This document shows positions 45,082-57,209 of a DNA stretch of 64,000 nucleotides, one piece after another. How positions within the stretch are numbered: position 1 is the stretch's first letter; each line of letters starts with the position of its first letter. Source of the stretch: Siphonodentalium dalli. Its lineage: Eukaryota; Mollusca; Scaphopoda; Gadilida; Siphonodentaliidae. A program made the translations under genes and the position numbers. Below the pieces are notes generated by a model, which searched no databases, had not been told where the DNA came from, and was given only the letters and a program-made list of their open reading frames with translations. The DNA lies in NCBI GenBank assembly GCA_032622095.1, contig CP136062.1, forward strand, positions 162,684,875 to 162,748,874, read 5' to 3'.

Positions 45082-45717
45082 TCCTGAACACGTGACCGTG
45101 CTTTGTTATCACTAAGCCCCATTGGCTGTTTTCCCCATCACATTTTCATAAAAAACATAATTACACCAAATCACGAAACGACGATCGACTTTAGAAAGTT
45201 TACGGGACGAACATCGTGCTAGAAGTGAATCTAATTCCCGAACACGCGACTGCGCATTGTTATCACTAAGCACATTAGCTGTTGTCCTGTCACGTGTTCA
45301 TAAACAGCAATAATTACACCCAATCACGGAAACTCACCGCTTCCCACACTATCTAATTATATTAACCCGTATCGCCAAGATAAATGTTTTTCTCTATACT
45401 ATGAAACTTGAAACGAGAAAAACTATTAAGATATCTGCTCATAACATATACATGAAATATGTCTTTAACACTTTGGTGTCACTTACTAGTTGAGCATGTA
45501 GCATCAGTGTAGCCGGTAACACAAGCACATGTGTAACCATTAACCGCATCAGTACAAGTTCCTCCGTTCAGGCAAGGAGTTGCTGCACAATCATCAATGT
45601 CTGAAAAGGTAAACAAAAGAGCTGTTTTTCAGAAATCGTTGTCTTGAAAGGTTTGGATTAGAAAATTATAGTTAGTAATTCTTTTGTTTGTCTCATATTT
45701 TCCCCAGTTCCAGGGAT
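45082..45717. repeat. duplicated intron-exon segment, copy 2 (unoccupied)
   Basis: Direct duplicate of 40890-41239 joined to 43455-43744, without the TTAA element. It carries the EGF exon 45487-45600. Both copies stop at TTCCAGGGAT. Confidence 0.9.
45487..45600 (-). CDS. EGF-like domain exon, copy 2 of a duplicated pair
   Basis: Complete 38-codon cbEGF-like domain, phase 1-1, with acceptor CCTTTTCAG and donor A|GTAAGTG. It opens DIDDC, keeps six cysteines, and [12 protein letters not shown] matches the Asp/Asn beta-hydroxylation consensus C-x-[DN]-x4-[FY]-x-C-x-C. CLNGGTC matches the O-fucose consensus. It is nearly identical to the exon at 43512-43625, with four base differences, and the flanking intron is also nearly identical. 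The pair therefore arose by a recent local duplication. Exon phase is symmetrical, so one or both copies can be spliced in without shifting the frame. Confidence 0.9.
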
Positions 45718-46089
45718 ATAAAATATAGGCTTATAAATAAGTTAAATAATTTAAACTGACCTTATCTGCTTTGGACGGATCAGAAAAATTACCTCTTTGA
45801 AACAAAAAGGGGTCCTTTTCTCCTCAAGACACTTTTGCATAAAGATGTCAAACGGAAATAATAAGAAAGCACGTTTTTCAGAAATATGTCGACTGAAGTT
45901 AGGTCGGAAATATTCCTCATGTACGATTTGATAAACTTCTTTATTATTGGTTCAAAAATGCTACATTGCTCTTCAATAAAAGGACAGAATATTTAGTTCC
46001 AATCTTGATTCAGAGGTAAGTTCTACATTTGCCACTGTTACCAACTGTCATTTAGCTCACTAAATGAACAGTATATAAAATTAGTCAGT

Positions 46090-46532
46090 TCTAGTCTGAG
46101 TTTAGTGTGCCTGTCATTTGCAGAATGAGGTTTGCAGAGGGTGAATTTAGTGATGTTATCCCGCACAGTGGGCTAGCATAACAAAATTCAGCCTTTGGGA
46201 ACCTCATTCTGCTTATGCATCAACTGCCATGGGAGACCTAGGATCAGATTGAATTCCCCCAGTTGAAGTTGGTGATGTTCACCCATTAGTCACCTCGATT
46301 ATGCATTTAGCTTCTGCAAATTAGGGGATATAGAAACTTCCCAGAAGTGAAAAAATAACTAAAAACACTGTTAATTTGAGACTATAGATACTTCCCAGAA
46401 GATGAGTCCTAAGCAGAATGAGGTCCCTAGAGGGTGATTTTAGTGATGCTAACCTGCTATGCTGGATAGTGTTACTAAATTCACCCTCTGAGGACTCATT
46501 CTGCAAATGACAGACACACTAAACTCAGGCTT
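46090..46532. mobile_element. GCAGAATGAGG foldback element, GAGTTTAG subfamily
   Basis: CTGAGTTTAGTGTGCCTGTC opens and GACACACTAAACTCAG closes. Terminal hairpins at about 46121-46214 and 46414-46504. The ends differ from the CAAATAGTG subfamily. Confidence 0.8.
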
Positions 46533-46587
46533 AGATGACATTTGCCTATTTAGAATACATAACAAGTGTCACCCAGCATAGCTTTAA

Positions 46588-46833
46588 CCCTTTGAGTGCC
46601 AGGGGCCGATCTCATCGGCCCTAAACCTACAAAATAAGTCTGTTAAAGAATATAAGAATAAATTATTAAAATTGTAAAAAGCAAAAAAACAAAAACAAAA
46701 ACAATTTTTTTTTGTTAGGCCTATGCATTCTCTTATATATGCGAGGCGACCTATGGTCGACTCGCATATATAAGAGAATGCATTGGCACAGGGTATATGA
46801 GTTGATAAAAAAATCGACCTGGCACTCAAAGGG
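46588..46833 (+). mobile_element. TTAA MITE, family A (copy 3)
   Basis: TTAA at 46584-46587 and 46834-46837, CCCTTTGAGTGCCAGG termini, hairpin at 46719-46787. Nearly identical to copy 1. Confidence 0.9.
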
Positions 46834-46837
46834 TTAA

Positions 46838-48689
46838 TCATATGCTCATTGTGGAATATTTAAATTTGCACCCAACTCAACATGAGACCCATAACTCTGG
46901 AAATAACCTGAAATTGAAACATTTTTGGTAGTAAATCTACAATCTAAATTATATTGCATTCATGTTAGTATTCCAACGAGAATTGGGTACAAATTCCAAT
47001 AAAAGGTAACCCCGAGTCTGCGTCCCTCTCAAAAAGGTGGCATTTGGGGGGGGGGGGGGGGGAGGTTGCCTTTGTTTAGAAAAAAACCCAACAAATTCCG
47101 GCAAAAATCTTTCAACAAACATTCACTTCATTTATTCGCAATATTAATTTGGATTCAGAAATCTTTGAATATTACCAAAGATAAATGATAGGCATTTGTT
47201 CTATCATATTCCATAATTTTCACCTGACACAGATGGAAAATGATTGCAAATTCTGAATGCATTTCCTCGGGTGCTAGTGAACATCTTATTTACGCTATAC
47301 AGTACAAGTATAGGAACAATGTCAAGCACCGACCCTGGGAGGTCAACGCTAATAAGCTTTGTCGAAACCAGGAATATTGTGCTCTAAAAATAGAATTGTT
47401 TGGGGTCACAGTAATGTTCTTTGACAAAGAGAATGAGTTTTTCAAGTGCCTAATTATTTCCTTTCTTGTTCACACATCAATAGGCAAAATACATGTTAGC
47501 ACAATAGTGTGTTTATCCAAAAGCTCATATTGAACTAGCAATTGACAATGAGGGTATATTTTACTGAAGAACTTCTTTTTTAAATCGCTAGTTCCAAGCA
47601 GTCTCTATATCACCAACCAATGAAAAATATTTCACGGTTCCGTGCACAATATAACTGAATTTTACCACATGAATTATACCCTTAGTTAAGGACTTTCTTG
47701 CCTTGTTCGTTGTTTTATTATGTTTGTTTTATATTAAATTTGATTCCCGATTATTAACTTGTATGTATTCAGTTTGATATTAGGTTCAAATTAAAATGTA
47801 AAATATTCACAGTACCCTACTTCAACTGGGCGTTGACTGTCAAAAATCAGTAGACCGTGAAAATTTATGAACTTGATCTGTGTCATCTCAAAGACATAAA
47901 CAAATCATTAAATCAATACCAAATTCTCCCTTGACCTGCATCGTCTCAAATGTGAACCATATTAGTCCAAATAGAAAACAATTATGTTGAATAATGCTCA
48001 AGTCGTCATCAAGACGTTCCAAAGTTTCATTTCTAAGTCGATAAAGGGGTATAACCCTGTCAAAAAATAATAATTTTTTTTTTTTTAGGGGCACAACAAA
48101 AAACAATAAATATGTGAAATATGGGTTAGTGACCATTATTATGGGTGACCATTTGGTATAAAAATACATCAAATAAGTATCAATTAGTGTTAAATAACAA
48201 TAAATACATCAATTTTAACTTTATAGAAATTGTTTCAAAAAATGTCAAATGAAAATTAATAGATATAAAATAATAAAATAATAACTTAATAGACGTCTAG
48301 CGAAAATAAAGTACATGTACCTGTATACAAAAAAATTGTATGGTTCGTGGATAACTATTAAAACGAAATGTAGCATTGAATTATTCATGATGAAATCAAA
48401 AACATAATTTAAAAGCTTAAGATATGTATATTAATTTGGAATTGTCATATGTATTGAAAAGAAACTAGACATTTATTTTTTGCGTGACATCAATTAAATT
48501 GTGTATTCATCATTTCCATGTATTCCCCATTGGTTACAATATATGTATATGATAGAGTTTGTCCTCACTACATTACAATGAACGCGCCATCTAGTAACAG
48601 CTGTTGAAAATTGTGTTTGTCCATTGGGGTCTAACAGGGGTAACTTTTATGAGAAAGATAATAATGTGCGTTAGAATTTTCTAATATGA
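46838..48689. other. no gene recognised
   Basis: Contains a 16-base G run (about 47048-47063) and a weak 'ATAACCC' repeat trace near 47990-48060. A 97-codon plus frame (47240) looks like chance. Confidence 0.5.
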
Positions 48690-50470
48690 TGCTGTTGTTG
48701 TCGGGCAGAAAAGGGGGCAATGCAGCAAAAAACATTGTCGCCAATTTCCACCAAACTTATACATAATTATCTCCATGTTATCAGGAGTGGCATTATTTGA
48801 GTAAAGGGTGCACTGAAGGGAAGAGGGGCACCAAAATGGATAGCAATATTTTAAACACTGATTTCCACCAAATTGATATACAATCTTCTCCATCGCGTGA
48901 CCCAAAGACTCCAAATTGGTGCCATTTGTGTTGGGGGGGGGGGCACTAAATGTTATACAAACGCTATAATAGCAGGAGTCTAATTTTGTGGTTTAAAGAT
49001 GTCAAAAGTGGGGTAATTCCAATCAGGGGTGCATGGAGGGGGAAAGGGACACCAAAATTGATAACAAATATTTTTATTGTTTAAATAGGCCAAATTGGTT
49101 CCACTTGGGTTAGAGCTGGGGCACGTCTGTCTGTCTGGCAGTGCTCTTAATAACTTCACAGGGAATAACTTCACTAAATTTTATAAGCATTTGTTTTGCC
49201 ACCGATTACCACCAAACATATACATAATCATCTCCATGATATCAGGAGTCTAATTGTTAAAAGTGGCATCATTCGAGTCAGGGGTGAGAAGAAGGGAATA
49301 GGGGCACATTCTTCTCCATGATACAAGGAATATATTCTTGTGATTTAAAGAGACCAAATTGGTGCCATTTTGATAAAAAATGGGACCGGGGGGGCACTAA
49401 ATTTGATAACAATTTGATTAGTTGCCGATTACCACCAAACTTATGTATAATCATCTCAATGATAGTAGGAGTCAAATTGTGTAATTTTAAGATGTCAAAA
49501 GTGGGGGTGTTCAAGTCAGAGTGCATGGAGGGGGAGAGGAATGCCAAAATTGATAACAAATATTTTTAGCCCCGATTTCCACCAAATTGATACATATTCT
49601 TCTCCGTGACACGAAAAATCTGATAAGAATTTGTTTAGTCGCTGATTTCCAACAACTGTATATATAAATATGTCAAATGTGGCACCGCTTGTCAGGGATA
49701 GGAAGGAAAACTGATAAAAATATATTTAGTGCCAATTTCCACCAAATTCATGCACGTTCTTGTCCAATGATATGAGGGATTAAATCATGTGTGTTAAAGA
49801 TGAATAATTGGTGCCTATATTTCAAATATCTGTCTGGCTGTGTTCTATATAACAAAAAAGGGAGGACAGCAAAAATGATGAAACATTTTTTACCCTGATT
49901 TCCACAAAAACATACATTATCATCTCCATGATATGGCGCCATGAGAGTCAGGGGTACACGGAGGGAGAGATGGTACCAACATTGATAAAAACAACATTTT
50001 TAGGACCGATTTCCAGGAAATTGATATGTACGTATTCTTCTCCATGAGATGAGAAATCTAATCGTGTGATATAAAGATGCCAAATTGGAGCCGTTTGGTG
50101 AGAGATGGGTTGGTGAGGGTTACATTAGATCTGACAAGAATTTGTTTAGTTGCCGATTACCACCAAACTTATACATAATCGTGTCCATTATATCAGGGGT
50201 CTAATGGACGTGGTTTAGATATGTCAAAAGTGGGGCAGTTTGAGTCATGAATGAGGAGGGGAGGGGCAAATATGTTTAGCACTAGTTTCCACTAAATGTA
50301 TAAATGTTCTTCTCCAATGATATGAGGAGTCAAATCATGTGGGCTAATGATGCCACATTTGCTGCTGTTTGATTCAGGGATGGAGAAAGAAGGGACACTA
50401 ACATTGATATGAATGTTTTAGTCACTGATATCCACAAAAATTATATATAGTCATCTCCATAATTCATTCT
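48690..50470. repeat. diverged tandem array, units of about 120-170 bp
   Basis: Recurring words: CCACCAAACTTATACATAAT, ATCTCCATGATATCAGGAG, AAGATGTCAAAAGTGGGG, TGCATGGAGGGGGAGAGG. Ten or more diverged units. No coding frame of note. Confidence 0.8.
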
Positions 50471-51083
50471 AAGGACTTTTTGGCATTCAGATTTCACAAC
50501 TTTCGACAAATGCTGATCGAGTTGATTCACTTGAACAATTATATCTTCTCAACTGTCATATAGGAACGTGAAACAGGGCATTAATATAATGAGTTAGCAA
50601 AAACAAATACCTAGAAGAATGCAGTAAAAGTATATTTATCATTCTATTTAAAAGATACATACATTTTTTGCAAGATGAGTGACCTCGAACCCGCCAGAGG
50701 ATAGCATGTTAGAATTAATGGCTCATGTATTATAACACTGTCTGTCCCAAGATGTTTTCCACAAAAAGATACAATTTGTCGAGTGATGGAAATAGTGGTC
50801 ACAGTTGTGCAGTCAAATATAGTTTCTTCTGAGAAGCACATGACTTTTCATGATGTTCCAAAACTGGCATCTGACAAGGGTACATCCGCCCAATACAGAG
50901 GATTTCTTTAATTTTTTTTAGAACAGACTCATAGCCTAACATAAACAACTTAAAACACAGCCCTGTGTCGGACACATGTAGCTGATATATCGCAACATTT
51001 CTTTTAAACTGAGAATAATTAGCCAGTATAGCACCATCAACAGAGGAGCACCTGGACATTACTTTAAAACATCTGTATATTCT

Positions 51084-53216
51084 ATACGAGAGTGGCTAAA
51101 ATTCAAGCTTGACGCCATGCAAGCTTGGCAGTTTTGGAGGGAGGTGACTAAAAGACAAGCTTGGCGGTTTGAAATTTTTAAAAGCCTTTTTAAAGCTGTT
51201 TTCGCATAAATTATGTTGGAATAGCACCATGCAGCCAATTACTTATATGGCCCATTTTCGTAAATTAATCGACAATATTGGCAATAATGTCCTCGATTGG
51301 TTGGTTAATAGGGGGCGTGGTCACAAAATCAAAACATCGTCTTTTTACGCTGATTTCTTGTCGATTTTTGGCCGATTTCTCTTTTTAAACACAAGTTGTA
51401 CATAGTTTTTTATTCGAAACACGTTGAATGGTTATCATTTATCACTCTCATAGTCGAACTTGGCGGTTTTGAACATTATATATGGAGAAGTTTTGACTTT
51501 TAGATGACCGAACCGCCGAACTCGAATTTTAAATCTAAATATGAAGCTGAATTTCCGCCGATTTCTCGTTTCAAAAACACGTTCCAGCTAGTTTTTATGT
51601 AAAAACATGTAAAATGCTTATCATTCCTCACACATATAATCGAGCTTGGCGGTTTTGAATATTTTATATTAAGAATTTTTGATATTTTGATGACTGACCA
51701 CCGAACCGCCAAGCTCAAATTTTAAATAAAAAAATGAATCTGAATTTCGGCCGATTTCTCATTTCTCCAGCTAGTTTTCATGTAAAAACATGTAAAATAA
51801 TTATCTTTTTTCACTCTCATAGTCGAGCTTGGTGGTTTTGAACATTTTATATTTATATTTTTTGACATTTAGATGACCAATGGCTGGTTAATAGGGGGCG
51901 TGTTAACCGAATGAAAATCTCACTTTTTTACGCAGATTTCTTGTTGATTTTTGGCCGATTTCTCTTTTTAAACACCATTTGTACATAGTTTGCATCTAAA
52001 ACACGTTTAATGATTATCATTTATCACTCTCATAGTCGAGCTTGGCAGTTTTGAACATTATATGTACTGAAAATTTTCAACTTTTAGATGACAAACCACC
52101 GAACCGCCAAGCTCGAATTTTAAATCTAAATATGAAGCTGAATTTCCGCCGATTTCTCGTTTTTAAAACATGTTTCAGCTATTATCATGTAAAAACATGT
52201 AAAATGATTATCATTCCTCACACATATAATCGAGCTTGGCGGTTTTGAACAATTTATGATTATTTTACTTTTAGATGACCCTTCACCGCCGCCAAGCTCG
52301 AATTTTAAATCAAAATATGAAGCTGAATTTCCGCAGATTTCTCGTTTCTAAAACATGTCCCAGCTATTTTTAATGTAAAAACATGTACAATGATTATCAT
52401 TTCTCACTCTTGTAGTCGAGCTTGGCGGTTTTTAACATTGTGTACTTATAATTTTCGACTTTTATATGACCGCTCACCGAACCGCGCAGCCGGTGCGTAT
52501 AAAAGCCGAACACAACCGAACACAACCGAACATAACCGAACACAAGTCCAAATAATGTTTGACGATACCGAAAACCGCGGCTATTGCAAAGAAGCCATGT
52601 CAGACTATAAGAGTAAAGGCATGTAAAACTAGATCAATCAACCGTAGCAAGCGTCAAAAGGTATCTTGAGTGCAAAATAATTATTCCTTTCATATCACAT
52701 TCCTGTCATATCAGACACATTTTTGAAAACGATCGTAAATTCCTGCATATCAGACTTTTAAAAATATACAATACGAAATGCCTATGGACTTTATTCGTGA
52801 AATTTCCCATTATTTGGACTTGTGTTCGGTTATGTTCGGTTGTGTTCGGATGTGTTCGGCTTTTATGAGCTCCCACTTAACGTCAGACCAAACCAAGGCA
52901 AAATGATACCCACCAAATATTGTCAATGTGCACCCATTAATTATCGCCCATGCAACTAATCAAATTTGTTCAATTATGTTATATTTTCAAGTTTGTTTTG
53001 ATGTAGCATGGTGATTTAAATTGCACGTGTATATAAGATATTTTCGTCGTGTGTCGAACGGTCACAATGATAATGGTGGTGGCTGGTACTATTCCAACAT
53101 AATTCACTCGAAAACAGCTTTTAAAAGACTTTTAACAATTTCAAACCGCCAAGCTTGTCTTTTAGTCATCTCCCTCAAAAACTGACAAGCTTGGCGCCTA
53201 TTAGGCACTCTCGTAT
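51084..53216. mobile_element. 2.1-kb inverted-repeat element with internal tandem units
   Basis: Ends ATACGAGAGTG and CACTCTCGTAT, flanked by ATTCT duplications (51079-51083 and 53217-53221). Terminal arms of about 110 bp pair, including AAGACAAGCTTGGCGGTTTG and its complement. The interior is five to six diverged units of about 200 bp with GTCGAGCTTGGCGGTTTT and ACCGCCAAGCTCGAATTTT, so short inverted words recur inside. A second inverted pair is nested at 52498-52867. No transposase is visible. Confidence 0.8.
52498..52867. mobile_element. nested hairpin element with CCGAACACAA repeats
   Basis: Left arm ATAAAAGCCGAACACAACCG continuing as CCGAACA repeats to CAAGTCCAAATAATG (52556). The right arm (52809-52867) is its complement. 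The arms are about 58 bp and nearly perfect. The centre of about 250 bp is unremarkable. Confidence 0.75.
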
Positions 53217-53221
53217 ATTCT

Positions 53222-53770
53222 TGGAGATATGACAACAAGGTGTCCCCAAAATCTTAGTCTAACCCACTTGATAGATTTATACATCTCTATGTAAAACCCA
53301 ATTGTCGTCTTTAATTTTTGTGAACTAATGTGTTCATGATATTCATGTTTTGATCCCAATAAAAAATATTTAAAACAAACATGTCAATTCCAACCACGTT
53401 GACTGTACGATTTAAAAAACGATAACATCTTAAGTACCCGCAGTTGCAAATCAATAAATTCTTGTTTGTTGGTGGGATCAATTAATCGCGGTGAACAAAA
53501 TGACATTCACTCCAACAAGGTGAGCCACTACTTATAATCCTTATATAAGAATGATGTTGTCATTTGGATTTACAATTTATGAGAATATGTGTAATACTTT
53601 GAGCGAAAGTGTTCTCTATTCCCACCAAATGTCCACAGCAGAGGGTTTCATGTCACTTTAACCTGGGCAATGCTGGGTAACCCTGATAGTATATGATATA
53701 AAGGATAGAATTCTTTCTCATTAATTGCCTTTTGACATTAAGTGTAGGCTATTAATTTGCACAACATATA
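53222..53770. other. no feature seen
   Basis: AT-rich intron sequence after the 2.1-kb element. Confidence 0.5.
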
Positions 53771-53946
53771 CAGTAATGCCCTAAATAATTTACTCCTTAA
53801 CCACATCAGAATTATGGGTAACTTTTCAGGATTTAGTCAGTGAGAGCTTTCCGATGAATGGCAACAAGCCATATTTCTGACTAAATCCTGAAAAGTTACC
53901 CATAATTCTGCTGTGGTTAAGGAGTCTATTACTTAGGGCATTACGG
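53771..53946. mobile_element. mariner-like hairpin MITE
   Basis: TA|CAGTAATGCCCTAAAT to TTAGGGCATTACGG|TA, with long arms around GATTTAGTC and GACTAAATC. Confidence 0.75.
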
Positions 53947-54475
53947 TATTGGTTGTTATTTCTATAGTTCCATCTATTTATTTTCATTTGTAGTATTTCA
54001 ATTTTAAAACGACTTCTAAGTTGGAATTGACTTAATGACTAAATTTGACCCATTGAATTTCATTTGACATATATTTAACCAAATGGCCGCCCATATGACC
54101 ATAACCCAAAATGAAGCCTGCATGATCTGTTTTCTGTGATGGTATTATCATGGCAAAATTATTGCATTCAATTTTGCAAGCCGGTAAAACTAATCAAGGT
54201 TAACATTCAGAAATGAAAAGTGCATGAACCCAAATTCTAACAATGGGGCTGGTAAAGAATTAGAGACCACACAAAATTGCTCTTGAATGCATTGAATAGC
54301 ATAGTAATAAACTAATACAGGCCAAATTTAATGGAATGCAGACAGTGGAACTAAAGTTATCATCTAGAAGAAAAATGAGTGATGGACGACCAATACATAA
54401 TTGTCTTGTTTTTTCACATAACAGGTGCACACAAATTATTCATACACATATCTAGAATGAATTAATTGAACATAC

Positions 54476-54589
54476 CTGTTGAACAATCGTCTGCCGTATA
54501 ACCAGCCACACATGTACATGACCACTGTGAAGCTCCATCAACACATGTCGCTCCATTCTGACAGGGGCCAGATGCACACTCGTCAACAT
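54476..54589 (-). CDS. EGF-like domain exon (first of seven in this window, gene order)
   Basis: One complete calcium-binding EGF-like domain of 38 codons. The exon follows a TTTGTTTCAG acceptor and ends at a G|GTATG donor, phase 1 on both sides. It opens with DVDEC, the usual Ca2+-binding start, and has all six cysteines, ending C-T-C then GYTADDC. CASGPC fits the C1-x-S-x-P-C2 O-glucose site and CQNGATC fits the C2-x4-[ST]-C3 O-fucose site of Notch-type repeats. The Asp-hydroxylation motif is nearly met, with W where F/Y is usual. Such domains act outside the cell in protein-protein contacts. No other exon of this gene was seen between here and the window end, so the next upstream exon lies beyond it. 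The parent protein cannot be named from the window. Confidence 0.9.
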
Positions 54590-54635
54590 CTGAAACAAAT
54601 TAACAATTAATATGAATGGTCTTGACAAACCAACA

Positions 54636-54874
54636 AATAGTGTATCTGACATTTGCATAATCGAGGTGACTGATCGATGAACATCACCATCTTCAACTGG
54701 TGAACCGCAATCTGATCACAAGGTGTCCCATAGAAGTTGAGGCCTAAGCATAATGAGGTTCCCATAGGGTGAATTTGGTGATGCTAGCCTGTCGTGTGTG
54801 ATAGCATCACTAAATTCACCCTCTGGTGGGCTCATTCTGCAAATGACAGAAACACTATCTGCAGGAGTGAGCAT
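54636..54874. mobile_element. GCAGAATGAGG foldback element, degraded
   Basis: CAAATAGTGTATCTGACATT opens; right hairpin at about 54749-54840 intact, left hairpin lost. It begins 47 bases upstream of the 54.5-kb EGF exon. Confidence 0.65.
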
Positions 54875-55362
54875 AATTTGTTGTGGTTTCTCAACAAAAG
54901 TCACCCGGGGCCTATCTTAATTAATCATGTGACCATAAGTCACCATTTCATCTACTACAAATAAACATGCAGTAATACCATTTGGAAGTTGTATGCATCA
55001 TACAGGCCAAGTAGCAAAAAGGGATAATCCAATCTTTCTAAATAATAACCAAAATCCCCAACACTGTGCAGACAGTGAGAGAATGGGATTTGCCTGCATG
55101 GAAAGATCTCATATTGATTGAAACCAATTAGATGTATCGGTGGTCACATTATTGGCAGCTTGTCCTCACCACCAAGCTAGTATTCACATGTTTTGCTACA
55201 TGTTGAGCCTGATATCTATAAACAAGTATGTTTGGCACCTGAAAATCATGTGACTTTTTCCGCCAAGCCACACCGCCATAACATTATACTATTGTAATAC
55301 CGGTACACGTTTAGATAACATGACAATTTTGGGTAATAATTGTTGAGAACATCAAAATCCAG

Positions 55363-55825
55363 CAAGCCTGAGTTTAGTGCGCCTGTCAATTGCAGAATGA
55401 GGTCCCCAGAGGGTGAATTTAGTGATGCTATCTCACATTGTGGGCTAGCATCACCAAATTCACCCTCTTGTGACCTCATTCTGCATGGCCTCATCAGCTA
55501 TGGGAGATATAGACTCAGATTTGAAGTTCCCAAATGGTGAATATTGTGATGTACACCCATTGGGAACCTCGATTAAGCATTGTGTCGTCTGCGAATTTGG
55601 GGATACAGAGAAACTAAACTAAAAAAGAAATAGAATCTATGTGAAATAGTTTCTATAGAAATTTGATAATAAAGAAACTTGCCTTAGAAGATGAGGCCTA
55701 AGCATAATAAGGTCCCCAGAGGGTGATTTTAGTGATGCTAGCCCACTATGCGAGATAGTGTCACTAAATTTACCCTCTGGGGACATCATTATGCAAATGA
55801 CAGACACACTAAACTCAGACTTGCC
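55363..55825. mobile_element. GCAGAATGAGG foldback element, GAGTTTAG subfamily
   Basis: CAAGCCTGAGTTTAGTG opens, CACTAAACTCAGACTTG closes. Terminal hairpins at about 55394-55485 and 55701-55795. Confidence 0.8.
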
Positions 55826-55935
55826 CTCCAGGCACTTTCCACAATATTCATGTTTATGTAGTTTAAGCCTTTCTTCACTAAAAGGCCCACTTAATTTTTG
55901 AATCCCCAGAACACATTACATGTATATACAACATA

Positions 55936-56150
55936 CAGTATAATGCCCTAAATAATCGACTCTTTAACCACAGCAGAATTATGGGTAACTTTTCAGGATT
56001 TAGTCAGAAATATGGCATGTTGATATTCATCGGAAAGCTCTCACTGAGAGCTATCAAATGAATGACAACAAGCCATATTTCAGACTAAATCCTGAAAAAT
56101 TACACAAAATTCTGCATTGGTTAAGTAGTCTATTATTTAGAGCATTACTA
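55936..56150. mobile_element. mariner-like hairpin MITE
   Basis: TA|CAGTATAATGCCCTAAAT to TTAGAGCATTACTA|TA; diverged arms. Confidence 0.75.
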
Positions 56151-56937
56151 TACTCCGTATTATATACCTTTTGGAAGAGGAAGCTCCAAAACATTGTATT
56201 ATTAAATTATCCAGTCGAATATACTGTGGACATGTTGTTTTTGTCAAGATACCAACATTTGTTCTGTGCTTAATTTTGATCTGGTCTGTATTGCCAGTTT
56301 ATAATTCTCAATGGAAGGGGAATAACTCTATTTCTTAGTTGTGAATTATGATGCATTCGAATATAAATAACGGGGGAATTAAGTCTTGGAGTGAATCTGA
56401 GAATCTCTCTCTTGGTGGACACTCCTGGACCACAGCTGTTCTGTATTCAGGGGGAATATATATATTTTTGGTTTATATAACATATAAATAGCACATGCAA
56501 TTCTGTTGATTTTCACATGTGACTGATGCTGACTGTGGAGATACCTTCAATGTCCGCATGGTAATGAATTTACACGACATAAGCAAACAGCACAACATCG
56601 GAAAACTACACGAGAATTCGGGCAGATTCGGAGGCGTCCGGAATGTCGTGTTATTTGTTTGTGGTATAAACTAAACTATGGACACCGTGATTACCGGTGA
56701 GATATATGTATATTGCTCTCATTCGCACTTGCTCTGATAACTGGGCATCATTTATTTTGGAGGTAGAAGGGGGAGAACTCTTTATGATATAAGCTAATTT
56801 ACAGGAAGAGTTTAGTCCACGTTTACATTAACATAATATATTACGTCCGGTGTTCAAGGCTAGGTACCCCATCAATGGACAGGACAGTGTGGTATCACCC
56901 ATTACTCATTCTGAGATGGGCACCATAAAATAAATTT
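56151..56937. other. no feature seen
   Basis: No repeat or exon recognised. Confidence 0.5.
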
Positions 56938-57209
56938 ACAATATATTTTTGGTAAATGTTGTGTATAATGTTATCGAGGCATTCAAAAATTGAGTGGGCC
57001 TTTAAGGAGTGTCCACGCCTGAGCGGATGTCAGGAAATGGAAAGTTTAAATGAACATACACAGAAAACTATATTTAATTGATAAGCTAGTGAACCACCAA
57101 TGAAGTTAAAATTATTTTTCTTCACGGGTGATGGGTGTATCCATGGTATAGGGGAAAATATCCAGGGTGGGGGAGATATCCTTGGGGAGATCATGACGTG
57201 GTAATAACA

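Noticed and set aside
47048-47063. Long G run as a regulatory G-quadruplex
   Set aside because: Homopolymer runs of C or G occur at many repeat edges here (15200, 29430, 48935, 62511, 62890); no reason to single it out.
47240-47533. 97-codon plus frame
   Set aside because: No exon signals or family features.
57135-57190. Frame start with tryptophan/glycine-rich WYRGKYPGWGRYPWG
   Set aside because: Comes from a repeated CCAGGGTGGGGGAGATAT-type stretch also near 62860, so probably not coding.
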